From Coriaria nepalensis (Eukaryota > Streptophyta > Magnoliopsida > Cucurbitales > Coriariaceae), in contig CP114481.1 of the NCBI GenBank assembly GCA_027186245.1, positions 55,188,569 through 55,252,568 of the forward strand: DNA of 64,000 nt, written 5' to 3'. The notes under the pieces were generated by a model. It was not told the origin of the DNA, ran no database searches, and worked only from the letters and a program-made list of their open reading frames with translations. This document shows positions 1-12,557 of the stretch, piece after piece. Numbering within the stretch: position 1 is the stretch's first letter; every line of letters starts with the position of its first letter. The position numbers and the translations under genes were made by a program.

Positions 1-470
1 GTTGAGAATCCCATTTTCAATGGCAAAAAATCACACAAAATTATAATCTAAAGACTATACAATCGCAGATGAACAGGAAAAAAAATTAATAAAGCAAGGA
101 GCTTTATCTGATCTGCTCCTTTCACTGTTATCTCTGCGTGCGTGTTGACCTTGTCCTTTTACTGCGATTTCCTCTGAATCTAGGACTTAGTGATGGATGC
201 GAATAGGAAACGAAAGGGAAAGAAGAGAAGTTAAGAGGTTGAGAATCCCATTTTCAATGGCAAAAAATCACACAAAATTATAATCTAAAGACTATACAAT
301 CGCAGATGAACAGGAAACAAAATTAATAAAGCAAGGAGCTTTATCTGATCTGCTCCTTTCACTGTTATCTCTGCGTGCGTGTTGACCTTATCCTTTTACT
401 GCGATTTCCTCTGAATCTAGGACTTAGTGATGGATGCGAATAGAAAACGAAAGGGAAAGAAGAAAGCGGA
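1..470. repeat. 237-bp tandem direct duplication
   Basis: Bases 1-237 recur almost unchanged from 238 to about 470. The second copy differs by a few substitutions, for example in an A-run near 80/317. The first copy may start left of the window. The repeated unit has no recognisable coding content. Confidence 0.9.
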
Positions 471-1718
471 AGATTACCCTCTGGAGCTTCCCCTCTGTCG
501 ATACAATAGTAAACGAAAGGAAAAGAAAAAAAGAAGAAGAAAGGATTTTTCTCCAGCGGCTACTGTCTCTTTTTTGTTTGCGCCAAATGGTTAGAAAGTC
601 TCCCCTGATTTTGACAGAGTCCCTAAAAGTCCGGAGTGTACCTTGAATTTAGTAAAAATGGCGTATTTTAATATCACGTAATAAAATGTCTCAAATCTCT
701 TCTCGCCGTTGCGTAGATTTTCACGTTATCTTCTGCAATACTCAATTTCGGGAGCCTCAGGGTAACTTCACATACTCACGCTCTGCCTAGTCAGTTTCAA
801 ATTATAAAAATAGAATGTATAATATTTGAGTTACTTAAGATTTAAGATATCATTAGTTTTATTATTTATATTCGGTAAAAAGTTTTAGAAATATGTTAAA
901 ATTGAGTTGAGTATTTTTTCATTCGGCTTAGATATTGACAATGAGATTAAATGAGTGGACAACTACTGATATGTCAGATAAAGGTGAAGTTACTGTACAT
1001 TAAGGTGCTCTAAAAGATATTAAATTGGGGTGGCGTTTTATTGTTTAAAAAGACAGACGAAAGCAAACTACTGATACTTATTATGGAACATAAAATATAA
1101 TAATGAGAGAACGATAAGTATAAAACTGTCTGAGTCACTTAACTTAAATAATATATAAAAACCAAATATCTTAAAAAAAAAATATAATGCAAAAACCCAT
1201 AAAAAATATATATATTTCTTTATACCCTCTATTTTTCATTTAAAAATTTAACTAAAACGTCGGAGGAAATTTGGCTGACCACCACCCGACTCCAATTTGA
1301 TTATTAAATGCATAAACTGATCTAAGGACATGTTATAAATCAGATATCAGATACATCGGTAAGAATTTGAACTACTGCTTAATGTATAGAACCTTTCACA
1401 ACGGCTTTATATGTATTCTATTCAACAAGCAAAACTACTGGCAAATATCAGATACAGCGCATGAACTACACGATTTTAATTTCTCCATTAAGATTTTTTC
1501 CCTTTTTATCTTTTTCTCATATGGGTCCCTCTTTTTCTCATATCTATATATATATATATATATGTAGATAGTACATTAAATTGGTATTCTCTATACTCGA
1601 GAAAAGTTCTTCAATGGAAGCAAGAATAGGTCTCAATCATGTATCACCTCTATAAAGTGTGCCTTTTTTCTTTGGAGGCAAAGTTTTGGATCTGTCTGGC
1701 TAACTCTCAAATCTAAAG
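471..1718. other. AT-rich intergenic DNA
   Basis: No gene recognised. Contents are AT-rich sequence, short A/T runs and a TA microsatellite near 1544-1562. Open frames here are short and have no protein-family resemblance. Confidence 0.6.
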
Positions 1719-3196
1719 TTACACAGAAGAAGCAATCTTCTTGTCCGAAGCAATCTGCTTGCCATTTTCCTCGGCAGGTTTGACATCATCCTCCACAGCC
1801 AAATACACCAAAAGAGCAAGCAGAGGATAACTAACAGTGGTGAGTACCCAATTCACAGTCAACTGATGAACGAAGGATATCTTACGTGTATCAATTTGCC
1901 AAGCGACTGCAGCCCCTGCACTCTGGATTCCTTTATAGAATCCACTATACCTGTACAATCAATCACAAGCTACATAAATAAAACAATAATCAACTTGGTT
2001 ACTACTTACTACTTAATCCTTATTTCATCTTTTTACCTGCTAAGTATTTCAGAATCATCGGCCAATGCTCCGATAACCCAATGAACCGTACTCTGAAACG
2101 TGCAGTCGAGCAATCCGTAACTTGCAAACAACACGAATGGCCCCGCAAAAGCCGAACCGGAGTCCTTAAAATCCAGCCTTGTTGGAAGATCCGTCCGGGA
2201 ATATCGGAGCTGATTAGCTAACCCACCACCCCATATCCCTGTCCCAACCAAAGCAACAAATCCAATTCCTATAAAACCCCTCATCCTCCTACTCTTACAG
2301 CTAAAATCCAGAACATATCCTATCAAAACCGAACCGAACATCTGTGCTCCCCAGTAAAACACATTGTTAAATCCTCTTGTCCTTAAATTAAACAAGACCC
2401 CATTAACGTTATTAAACTGGTAAGTGTAACAGAAGTTGCTTGCCCAAGCAGCTGGAACTATCAACAACATTTTCCAGTTCAAAAACAGTTTGCCAATCTC
2501 AACTGTTTCTATTGAGACCTTTGAGTACTCGATTTTAGTACAATGGGTCCCGTCGTCTCTGACCACCTTCATCGGCGGCAGAAGGGCTAATGACAGGAGG
2601 GTCCCCACCGCCATAAATCCCATGAAAGCGATGTAGGTCCCATCATTAACCGAAACGATCTCGTTTCTGTGGTAGTTAAGAATGAAGGGGATTAAACCAC
2701 CAATTACACCGCCCATGTTGAAGATAGCCCAGAAGATTGAGATATAAGTTCCTTTCCGGTCGGGCGGCGGGTAAGATGTCATAATGGCACCTTCTCCAGC
2801 CCATAAAACTCCGGCGCCGACGCCTAGGATGGCGCCGGCTACGATGGCGAATGTCTGGTCATGGTGATGGTTGTAGTAGAGGAAAGAACTGGCGTAGAGG
2901 ATGTAGGTGAAACTGCCGAAGAAGAGAGTGAGGCGGGGTCCAAGGACGTTGTAGATTCCACCTCCTAGGATGCCGAAAATGGCGAAAGAGATGTTGAGGG
3001 CCGTGGAGGCGTTGTCGGCGACTGTAGGGTCAACCTGACCGCCGCCTCCCAGGCCGGTGAGAGCGTTGAACATGCCGGGACAGCAAAAGCAGACTATTCC
3101 GATTAGAATGACTTGAACTAGAGGCGAGTTGTAGCGGAAAAGGGATTTTCTTTGCACTTCTTGCATGGCTGATTCTTGCTCTCCTTCGAATCCCAT
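1719..3196 (-). CDS. UNC93-like multi-pass membrane protein
   Basis: Two exons, complement(1719..1950, 2037..3196), encode 463 residues. The intron is GT-AG and the join restores the SRYSGFYKG reading. The protein is hydrophobic with about 11 membrane segments. It carries family signatures such as GLGGGGQVD (about 49-57), GAGVLWAGEGA in the middle and FNMGGVIGGLIPF. It belongs to the UNC93-like branch of the major facilitator superfamily. In animals UNC93 proteins regulate potassium channels; Arabidopsis relatives have been linked to K+ homeostasis and stress. The substrate here is unknown. The start is the first ATG, just before a charged N-terminus (MGFEGEQESAMQEVQRKS). A degraded paralogue lies immediately upstream at 4918-6331, so this is the surviving member of a tandem pair. 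Confidence 0.93.
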
Positions 3197-4917
3197 CTCC
3201 GCCTAGATGATGGGAAGTAATGATGATTTACGAAGGTGAGGGACAGAGAGAACAAGGAATCGAAGAGTGGCATAAAGCAGCAAAAATGGACGATTTTTGT
3301 TCTTCTCACTTTTTAGTGACAGATTATGGTGATTTATAGAGCAGAGTGTGGGTCAGAGATAAAATCTACAACATGAGTCTGACAGACTGACATATCATGT
3401 CTTAGTGATGTGTCCCTTCTTTTGGCAGAGCAACAGCAAGAGAAGAAATTTAGGCTGCGGGATTAAATTATGTAAAACTAAAATAAGCAATAAAATTCTT
3501 AAAACTTTGAATAATTACTAAGTAGCTGTGAAGATGAAAGTTTGAATATATAAATTTTAAAAAATTTAGAATAGATAAGCTAAAGGTATGTATTTTAAAT
3601 TTAATATTATTTTTATTTTTAAATTTTTAAATTTAATAAATATATAATTATTAAATAGTCTAATAAAAATAATTAATATATTAATTGAGATTATATGAAT
3701 ATAAATTATTATATTATATATATTTAAATATTTTTTAACTTATAAAAATATTGTAAGATATCGAAAAGTATTTTAATTTTAATTATTTTTGATATATCAC
3801 ATAATATATTGAGTAAGTACAAAAGAATATAGGTATCAGATATAGATTCGATATAAATACATAATCCAATTTGAAGTATCGGTGCTTCTTGGCTAATTAG
3901 ATAGTGTAATTACGCGGTGATTAGAACATTAATCAGAAGTCATAACAATAGTAATCAACTAAAGCAATTCTACTTCACCCTTAATCAGCTGTTTCACATT
4001 GAATCAAACATAAGCAATAGAAGGGTGTTTTCCTTGAGGAAATCAATTCTGTAAGGAAAGAAGAATTGTATTGACGGAATACTCGCTCATGTATCAGACA
4101 GACACAGAAGACGTAGTTCAAATTTGTTTGCATCATTAAGTTGAGTCACATCAGGCAAGTAAACAGAGGAAATGAAATCAAACATGAAGTACCCCAAAAG
4201 GCTTTTGACTAAATGAAACAAAGAACATTAATCTAAGCACAAACAAATCCATAAGAAAACGACAGAACATTACTCTAATACAATATTCATCTTCTTCTTC
4301 TTCTTCTTCTTCTTCCTCAAATGTGGCTGCTTCAACAAAACCGGCCCCATCAAAAGCGGCTAAGTTTGACTACGTATACTCTTAGTTAACAATGAACTAT
4401 TCAGATTTGGCTGCTTCAAAAATGGCGGCTCCATTATTGAAAACATGGAAGAATTACGTGGGCGTGTGTCACTTGCAATCTTTCATGCATGAAGCTTGTA
4501 GAATGTGTAAGAACAGAGACCAAATTGTATTTGTAGGGAAGAAGAAGGTATGTTATAATCTGAATTTTACTGCTTGCTTTGCTTCGTCCTCTTCGTAGGC
4601 TTGTTTGTCGATAACTTAATGGGCTTACATATGGGCTTTTTAATTTTTTAATATATGGATTGGGCTAATATTATTTACTCGCGCTGGGTTTAAATTGAAT
4701 GGGCAATAACTAAAATATTTGAAATGTTGTTACTTTAACACTCCGTAAAGGAACGACGAATTGTCGTTCCAAATATTAACGACACATCGTATATGAATAA
4801 AGAACCGACCTACGACACAAGCTAACTACAACTAGGGAAATATAGAAGCACAAAACTAAAACATAATCTGAAAGAACAGGAGAACTTTTATCGACATTAT
4901 TCAGCCAACATCTAGTG
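3197..4917. other. intergenic, AT-rich, with CTT microsatellite
   Basis: This holds the promoter side of the UNC93-like gene and a long AT-rich stretch (3480-3850). A CTT repeat of about eight units lies near 4291-4315. No gene recognised. A short open frame at 4392-4598 has no family resemblance. Confidence 0.6.
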
Positions 4918-6331
4918 TCACAGAGAAGAAGCGAGCTCCTTGTTCGAAGCAGGCGCAACCTGCTTGCCGTTTTCCTCGTCCGTGTTGATATCATCCTTAA
5001 CGGCCAGATAAACGGGAAGTGCAAGAAGGGGATAACTAACAGTAGTGAGTACGCAGTTCAGAATCATCTGAGAAATGAAGGATATATTATGTGTATCTAC
5101 TTGCCGGGCAACTGCTGCCCCTGCACTCTAAACTCCTTTATAGAATCCACTATACCTGTATAATTACACATGTGAAGAGACTATTAGCAAACAATAATGT
5201 CAAGTTCTATTACCAGACAATAATCAAGAGAGCAGGAAAGTTAAGTTACCTGCTAAGAGTTTCAGAATCATCGGCCAATGCACTAATGAACCAATAAACC
5301 AGAGTCTGAAACATAGCATCAAGCAATCCATGACTAAAATACAACAGAAACGGTCCTGCAAAATCCGAACCCGAATCCTTAAAATCCAACTTGGTTGGAA
5401 CCTTGTTCCGGGAGTATCCGAGCTTCTTAACTAAACCACCACCCCATATTCCAGTCCCAAGTATAGCAACCAGCCCGATCCCAAAAAACCCCTCATCCTC
5501 CTACTCTTAAAACTAAATCCAACACATATCCTATCCCCAATGACCCGAACATCTGTGCTCCCCAGTAGAAGACATTGTTAAACCCTCTAGTCCTTACATT
5601 GAACAACGTTCCATTTACATTGTTGAACTGGTAAGTGTAAGAGTAGTTGCTTGCCCAAGCAACGGGGACTATTAACAACATTTTCCAATTCAGAATTTAT
5701 AAATCTCAATCGCTTCAGTTGCGACGTTTGAGTACTTGATGTTAGTACAATGGGTCCCCTCTTCTCTAACCACCTTACTTGGAAGCAAAATGGCCAAGGA
5801 CAGGACGGCCCCAGCCGACATAAAGCACATGAAACCGATGTATGGCGCATCATTAACTAAAACTGCATCGGTTCTATGGTAGTTAAGAACAAAAGGGATT
5901 AAACCACCAATTACACCACCCATGTCGAAGATACTCCAGAAGATTGAGATGTAAGCTCCTTTCTGATCAGGTAGAGGGTAAGACATCATGATGTCGCCTT
6001 TTCCGGCCCAGAGAAGTCTGGCCCCAATCGCTAGAATTGCTCCGGCAATGATGGCAAATGTCTGGTTTGGTGGTGGTTGTAGTAGAGGAAAGAACCGGTG
6101 TAGAGGATGTAAGTGGTACAACCGGCGAAGAGGGTGAGGTGGGGCCAAAGGATGTTGTAGTGTAGAGTGCGGTTGAAGCATTGTCGGCTGCAGTGTGGTC
6201 CACCTGACCACCTCCGCCCATGCCGTTAAGAGCATTGAACATGTCGGGGCAGCAGAAACAGACGAACACGATTAAGCAAACTTGGATGAGAGGAGAGTTG
6301 TAGCGGAATAAGGATTTTCTTGGGACTTGGA
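4918..6331 (-). pseudogene. UNC93-like tandem pseudogene
   Basis: A broken copy of the neighbouring UNC93-like gene. Matching segments appear in order on the minus strand but in different frames. They are the FCCPDMFNALNGMGGGGQVD region (about 6269-6210), the NQTFAIIAGAIL to THCTNIKYS block (about 6070-5730), MLLIVPVAWASNYSYTYQF (about 5681-5500), and the last exon ending at a TGA at 4918. At least three frame changes separate them. The stretch matching NISFAIFGILGGG is lost near 6170. No ATG is seen at the 5' end, where similarity stops at about 6331 in AT-rich sequence. The intron before the last exon is still recognisable (about 5160-5250), so the copy arose by DNA duplication rather than retroposition. 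Confidence 0.9.
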
Positions 6332-6930
6332 ATTCAATATATATAATAAACTGTAAAGTAAATATAAACGTTATATATAAATATGAAAATAAGCAAATCT
6401 GTAAATTAGAATAGAAAATAAAATAAAAATAGAGAATTAAATTGATTTATATTATGCAATCATTTTTTAAAAATAGATTTGTTCTCTTATATCGGTGCAG
6501 AAGCTTGAATAACGTCTGTCTCCCAATATAACGAAGACGAATTGAAGCGGTACACCACCGAACTATTTTCGGCAAACTCAAACAGTAGTTTGAACTCTAC
6601 AATATTAGAAACTTATAACTCTAAAGAGAATAATGAAAATAGAGAATTTTTTATTTTTGTTGATATGTTGATACGTTGATATGTTTTCAAATAAAAAGAA
6701 GCTATTAATTTTTAGGCTGATGAGGGAAGAGATAATTAATGAGAATTAATATAAAATTTAATCTAATTTAATATAAATTAAAATATAATAAAGCAAAAAA
6801 TTAAATTACAATTTTTCATTTATATATATATAAATTTATTCCGTATTATTTTTTTTTATTAGCCAATTCAAGCACGCTCTTTTTTATTTTATTTTATTTT
6901 ATTTATATATATATATAATTGATGTTATCT
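6332..6930. other. AT-rich spacer
   Basis: AT-rich sequence with repeated TTTTA motifs near 6880-6905 and a short TA run. No gene or clear element seen. Confidence 0.6.
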
Positions 6931-9537
6931 CGTACAGATGCAAATGGATCTTGATGACATTGAAAAGCTACTTGAAATCACAGTCCAACTTGATGCGGTA
7001 GCCTTCTGTTTGTTTACTTAGGCCAGCCTTCAATTCTTGAAGGTGCTCAGTTTTTTTTTTCCTCCCTCTTTTCCAAACATGTTGGTAAATGCCAGAGCAT
7101 CTTATGGTCTTTCATATAGAGCAGCGCATCCTGATATCTTCCAACCTCAAGTGTATAATTCTTCCTCTTCGAATCCCAGCTTAGTCAAGGACCAAGTATC
7201 TAAGGGATCAAACGCAATCACTAGGGAATGGATGCCGTATCTACCTAAAGCTTGTCACCCGTTATTACTTCAGCAGCATAGAGAAAATTTGGATAAGGCC
7301 AAAAAGGATTTAAAAAATGCTACGCTATACATTGCCCTACTCTTACTGAAAAGGTTATTGTCTTGTCATAAGGGTGATATTGATTTACCATTCATTCCTT
7401 CGGTAGGAAATGAGGAGAAGGAGACACGGATATAGATCTCCTTTCCCTAAAATCGCGGGTGTTAATTTTGTATGGTGTATGACGATTTATGACACTTGAA
7501 GGAAAACCCCACTACTTCTGATTGACTTTTTGAGCAAGGTCATTCAGTTCCAGTTGACTTTTTTATATCTAAAAAAACTATAGTTTTGCTGATAACTGGT
7601 CCTAATAATGGGGGTAATTACAACCATTGGCTTGAAGACCGTTGGATTGGCCGCCATGATGGCAAAATCAAGTGTTTATATATCATTTTTATATCCTTAA
7701 ATGACCAAAAAATTTGAATTCCCCCCCCCCCCCCCAAAGTAACATCATAAAACATGTGCAGATGTTCATCACATACAAACTTTCTTTTCTTATTGTATCT
7801 TTATGCCAACACCATGAAGCCCCTTTATAACTAAAATTTCCTTGGATTTGTGGGCCTTCATGTTTTAGCTTCTGAATCTGTACAAATTCCTTGGTTTGAT
7901 TCTGTTTTTGCCAACATTAATGATGAACGGTTCTTATCTCAATCTCTGTCTACCTTCTCTGGCTATTTGAGACAAATAAGTGTAAGTGTATTTCTAGAGC
8001 ACTTCTACTAATCTTGCATTTCTAATACATTCCGTAAATTACCCTCTCCGCCATGTTTTCCATTTTCCATGTTACTTGGTAATTTCTTGTTTTTACTGAT
8101 TCGATACATTTTTTCATGCTCTTTTCAAGCGACATCGACTTGTCAGTCATTGGTGCTACTAGATGAAGTAAATCTCTAACTTTGTTCGGACATGGATATT
8201 ATACTCTTGCCTTCATGTTAGGTTGGGGCCGGAACAAATCCTCTTGGAGGAGCAGCACTAGGGATGTCACTCCTCGAATCATTTGCTGAATTGGTCCTTC
8301 CTCGGTAGTAGCCACAACTCATCATGGTGAACTCAATGCCTCAAATACAGGTATAGTTTGTTTTCTAATTCATTCATAGAAGATCTATACAAATCTTGGG
8401 GTTTTTTTATATATATTTTAATTTCTTTGTTTCTCTATTACAGTAATGATGCCTTTGAAAATGCTTGTATGGAGTTTGATGAGGTGAACTTAAAGCCAAC
8501 CTACAAGATTCTTTAGGGAGTACCAGGTTTCCCCATTGACCCATGACTTGAATAATGGTGGATTATTCACATCACCAATTTACTTCTCATAACAAATGGA
8601 GTGAAATAATTATGTTGTAGGGCGATCAACATTGCTGAAAAGTTAGGGTTACCAGGAAGTATTATAGACAGTGCTCGAAAACTACATGGTGCTGCTAGTG
8701 CAGAGATAGATGAGGTAAAAACATATATACACCATCATTCTGATCAAAGTTTTCACTCTTATGCTTCCTAATTTATGCCTACATTTAAATCCAGGTCATA
8801 ATTGATTTGGAAAATATAAAGCGGAACTATGGAGATCTTCTGCAGAAATCTCAAAATGATCTGATGTAAGTCTACTTTTCAGTTACATTGGCGTTTGAAA
8901 AAGATAAATCAGTCAGTTGACTCTGCAAAGAATAATGATGAGAATGATCTTAAGCTTGCCGATTCTTTTATCATATATAGGCACTCAAGAATTCTATACA
9001 AAAATCTATTGCTTGCCAAAAGGAAGATCACAGAGCACAGAAGAGAAGTTAGATTCAAGAAGATGCAAGAAGTATCCGAGGCTGCGAAAATGGCACGTTC
9101 TATCCTTCACAAGAAAGCACGCCGCATCAGCAATTCAACCTCTCCAGTCAGTTGCTGTAAATAAAAGCCATGGCCAGCCTTCAAAAGTAGGTAACACAAA
9201 GTCTATCACGGAAGAGAAAAATAAACTTCCAAAAACGGTTGAAAGTTCTACCTCCTCCGTGAGCCCTATCAAAAAATCACCATCAGGTACAACACTAATC
9301 ATGTGTTCCTATGGTTTACAATTTACATTAAAGCCGTTTAAATTTTTATCAAGGGGATTCTTTTGCATTGTTGAATTGCAGAAAAGCCGGAGTTTCCAAA
9401 GGTTGGCGATACAGTGGACGTTTCTTCCCTCGGCCGAAAGGTATCGGTTTTAAGTGTGGATACTTGTAAAGAAGAAATTGTAGTTCAAGCTGGGTCGATG
9501 AAGATGAAGTTAAGGCTAATAGACCTCAAGAGATGAT
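6931..9537 (+). pseudogene. MutS2-type DNA mismatch repair ATPase, intron-containing pseudogene
   Basis: Pieces of a plant MutS2 protein lie in order on the plus strand. They are MDLDDIEKLL (about 6950), ARASYGLSYRAAHPDIFQPQ (about 7091-7150), and a degenerate Walker A region at about 7600 (GPNNGGN where GPNTGGKT is expected), which is followed by a frameshift before VGLAAMMAK. Next come NINDERFLSQSLSTFSG (about 7910-7965; the family has a DIGDE Walker B), GAGTNPLGGAALGMSLLES (about 8226), DAFENACMEFDEVNLKPTYKIL (about 8450-8513) and the C-terminal GDTVDVSSLGRKV (from about 9406). A TAG stop interrupts the reading right after KIL. Two further TAG codons lie near 8307-8312. Introns remain between blocks. 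In the family this ATPase suppresses recombination; this copy cannot encode it. The reading ends at RLIDLKR near 9537. Confidence 0.9.
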
Positions 9538-10223
9538 GGGTGGTATCTCCTGATTTTATCTGATTTTTCATCTGCTGTAAAGTGTCTGTAAAGGGGAGTC
9601 GCACTGCATGCAAGATGCTTGTGATTGTTGCGCTCTTCTCTCTCTCTCTCTTTCTGAGTTAATAACCTTATCTTATTCACACTGACGTGTAGAGATACCC
9701 AAGTCAATTGCTCAAACTTCCAAGCATGTTGCCAAGTTGCAGAAAATCTGCCGAGAAGCAGAGTCAAGTCCCCTAAAATGGTGGATATCTTTTCTTCCAG
9801 TTCGGGCTTTCGAAATATATTTGACATGTGAAAATTTTGATCAGCACGTTTGTCTTCTAGTTAAGCATCTCTCTTACAAGAATAAAGACAATTTTTTCCT
9901 TCCACACTTATGTTAAACACTAGAAACAGTGATATCTCTTCTAAAAATATATTAGTTATTGATCAAGAATGTTCTCGGTAACTTAAGCAAGACGCATCAT
10001 GTGACCAGCATATTTTCCAACCAGAAAGCCTTCTTTCCTCCTTCCACGTTATGTTCATAATCCATTACACTTTTCTTTCTTAGTGCAATAATCCAACTTG
10101 AGAAACTTTCTTCAATGAAAAACATGCTAGAATTAGTAAGAAATTAAAAAGTCATTCCAAGTTATTTACTTAGAAAGTTCAACTTGAGTTGAACGTTATG
10201 AATTCTTCTAAAACACAACTTCT
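9538..10223. other. intergenic
   Basis: No gene recognised. A short CT-rich tract lies near 9635-9652. The right part is presumably the 3' flank of the DUF599 gene. Confidence 0.55.
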
Positions 10224-11043
10224 TCATTTCCCACTTTCGACATCTATCTGATCATGAACATGAGACTCATCATCACCACACCCAAACTCAAAACTATTAT
10301 CGAGAAAGTAAAGTAAGAAAGCAAGGAGAAAGCAAGATAGAAACATAGGGATAGGCCCAAAGATCCATAGAAACAGAGGAAATGAAAGGTAAAACGCTCG
10401 CAAACCTAAAGACCAGAAATAGCTCCCTCTATTGACAGTCCTAGCAACATACTCCATGTTGAGAAGCTGATGATGATGGTTTGCCGACATCTTCTTGAAG
10501 GGAACGTTGACGAGAATGCTGGCATGGCTGTAGTACCTTATCGACTGCACATTCAGCAAGAATGCGACCAGAAAACAGAGCAGAATGGAGAAGAATTTTA
10601 TGGATGAACCCTGTTGGCTTTTGTCCCCTAATACGATGAGTGAAGACCCGTTTATGCTTACGCTTGTCATCAAAACGGCGATTACTGAGCTCAGCATTAT
10701 CGCTGTTGAGGCTAATAGGGTCGATGCCATTATGTTGTTTCTTAGCGTTTGCACTGCTAGAACTCCATTCTTTCCCACATCCTGCATTCAACCAAAAATA
10801 AAAATAAATTCAACTTTTTACCCTTGAATTAAATATATGAAATATATAATAATAACAGTGAAATGGATTTTATGAAACTACCTCCATCATGGCGCGAACC
10901 CAGAAGCGGCGAGTGAGGGCGTTGATGCCGATTACAGTCTTGTTGGGCTGGGTCTTGATGCGATAGAGAAGCCACAGATGGTATATTGCCATTACTATTA
11001 GCCCAGTTGGGACCAATACGTAGTCCAGGATCTTTTCCTCCAT
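10224..11043 (-). CDS. DUF599 family membrane protein
   Basis: Two exons, complement(10224..10781, 10882..11043), encode 239 residues. Exon 1 is 54 whole codons and exon 2 is 186 codons with the stop, joined by a GT-AG intron. About four hydrophobic segments are visible: residues about 6-24, 75-95, 115-135 and 180-215. The N-terminal motif YHLWLLYRIK is followed by NKTVIGINALTRRFWV, which is typical of plant DUF599 proteins. The function is unknown; the family is predicted to be integral membrane. The C-terminus is acidic. An insertion element lies about 175 bp upstream of the ATG, within the likely promoter or leader. Confidence 0.9.
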
Positions 11044-11217
11044 TGTTTATCAATTTGGGAAGAGAAGTGAGAGATAAGAGAGTGATTTTTCAGAGAGGAC
11101 TAAATAACCTGATGATTGAGAGGTGAAAATTCGATACGGTCTTTTTTCTTTAGTGATGAAGAGGTGCATGTTGGAGCCTTTATAAGCGTCATCTGCGTAT
11201 GCACCTACTCCCACTAG

Positions 11218-11767
11218 GGTTGTGCAAAAGCCGATTTCCGTGAAAACTGAACCGAAATCGACTTTTGCACCAAAGTTCGAAACGACCGGTTTGTATATTG
11301 AACCATACTGATCCGGAATCAGTTGATCCCGGTCGGTTTGATCCGGTGTTTGGTCAACCAAAAGTTGTTATTAATTTTTTCTTTGTTTTTTTTCTTAATA
11401 GTTTTTTTAAATATTATGTTATATAGAATAAGATTTATAAGCAATGTACATTATTATTACATAATTTTTGTGGGTCACGGGCAACGGCAGCTCACAATTC
11501 ACAGGCGGCGGCAGCGTTCGAAGATGGTGAGTCATAGACGGCGGTAGGTCGCAACTCACAGGTGGCAGTCTTTGGAGATGCAAGAAGATGGTGTAGGGTT
11601 GTGAGTTTGACTGTTTATGCGTGAGTTTGCATAGACAAAAAGAAAGTGATGGTGGAGTGTGAGTCTGATGGTGAAAAAAGACAATAATAATAATAACTTA
11701 ATATTAATTAAATTAAATTAAAATTTTTAATTTGAAAAAATGGGTTTTCGGTTATTGCCAAGTGCCA
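11218..11767. mobile_element. non-autonomous DNA transposon candidate with 9-bp target duplication
   Basis: The 9-bp sequence TCCCACTAG occurs at 11209-11217 and again at 11768-11776, bracketing 550 bp with no coding capacity. The left end carries an inverted repeat at 11222-11240 and 11253-11270 (GTGCAAAAG... paired with ...CTTTTGCAC), typical of sub-terminal structure. The two element ends are only weakly complementary. A 9-bp duplication would suit a Mutator-like element; the GTGCAAAA end resembles hAT elements, which make 8-bp duplications. The class is therefore unsettled. Confidence 0.6.
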
Positions 11768-11776
11768 TCCCACTAG

Positions 11777-12557
11777 ATTGCTTTTGGCCTTTGGTCAGCC
11801 TTTCTTTCTTTTTGTCAATAAATTGAAAAGGGGTTCATATTCATTAATGCCTAGGCACAGTTGAGCCGTCGAGGTTTGTGCTTATGTAATGTAATGTCAT
11901 GTAATGACTTCTTATTAGAAAGAGACAGCGGCTAGTGCTTCCCACTTAACAATGTTATTTATTGACTCTGGTAATATAAAACAAATCTACAAGTACTTCA
12001 ATGCTACGTATTAAAAATGCTCTTGTCCTCGACTTCTTTGGTTAGTGAGGGGATCATCGACCTCCCACCACTCACTGTTTGTATTTTTCCCTGCAAAAAG
12101 TAGTGATCAACTTAACTAAGCTACTACCTACCTGCCTAGGCCTTTCCTTGAAGGTTCTTCCTTCACCTTTCTATGGAGATGGACATTGGACAGGACAGCA
12201 TCCCATGAGCAAATTTATATATATATATATATATATATCTCATTCAATATTTGATGAAAAGGATATCACTTTCCAATTTTCTCACTATCTATTACAGAAT
12301 GGTATCATTGGCTGTAATGGGGTTGAAAGGTTTCTCCTGTACAATTCAATGTATATTGTTTGAGTGTTAAAGGAAAAGGTAAAATGATAATACTATGGTC
12401 AAAACACGTGCAAATTTATTGCGCATGGTATCAACAATAAGGTCCTGAGTTCAAACCTTCTATCTGGTTGCAATGTCTATGTGATACCTGCGGGCCTCAG
12501 GCATCACTGGGAGCATAAAAGAATCTATATGATCTTAATCTTTATGAGAGGGAAGTA
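11777..12557. other. intergenic with TA microsatellite
   Basis: No gene recognised. A TA repeat spans about 12215-12238. Near 12430-12460 there is a GAGTTCAAACC segment resembling a tRNA-type B box, too little to call a SINE or tRNA. Confidence 0.5.

Noticed and set aside
434..646. 70-residue open frame at the left edge
   Set aside because: Lys/Arg/Glu-rich translation of purine-rich DNA that overlaps the tandem duplication. No family resemblance.
7721..7735. 15-base C run as a functional element
   Set aside because: A homopolymer inside a pseudogene intron, most likely neutral or a sequencing-prone tract.
12420..12470. tRNA or SINE from a GAGTTCAAACC B-box-like motif
   Set aside because: No A box at the right distance and no cloverleaf. 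One motif is not enough. Similar isolated motifs at about 36428 and 54340 were rejected for the same reason.
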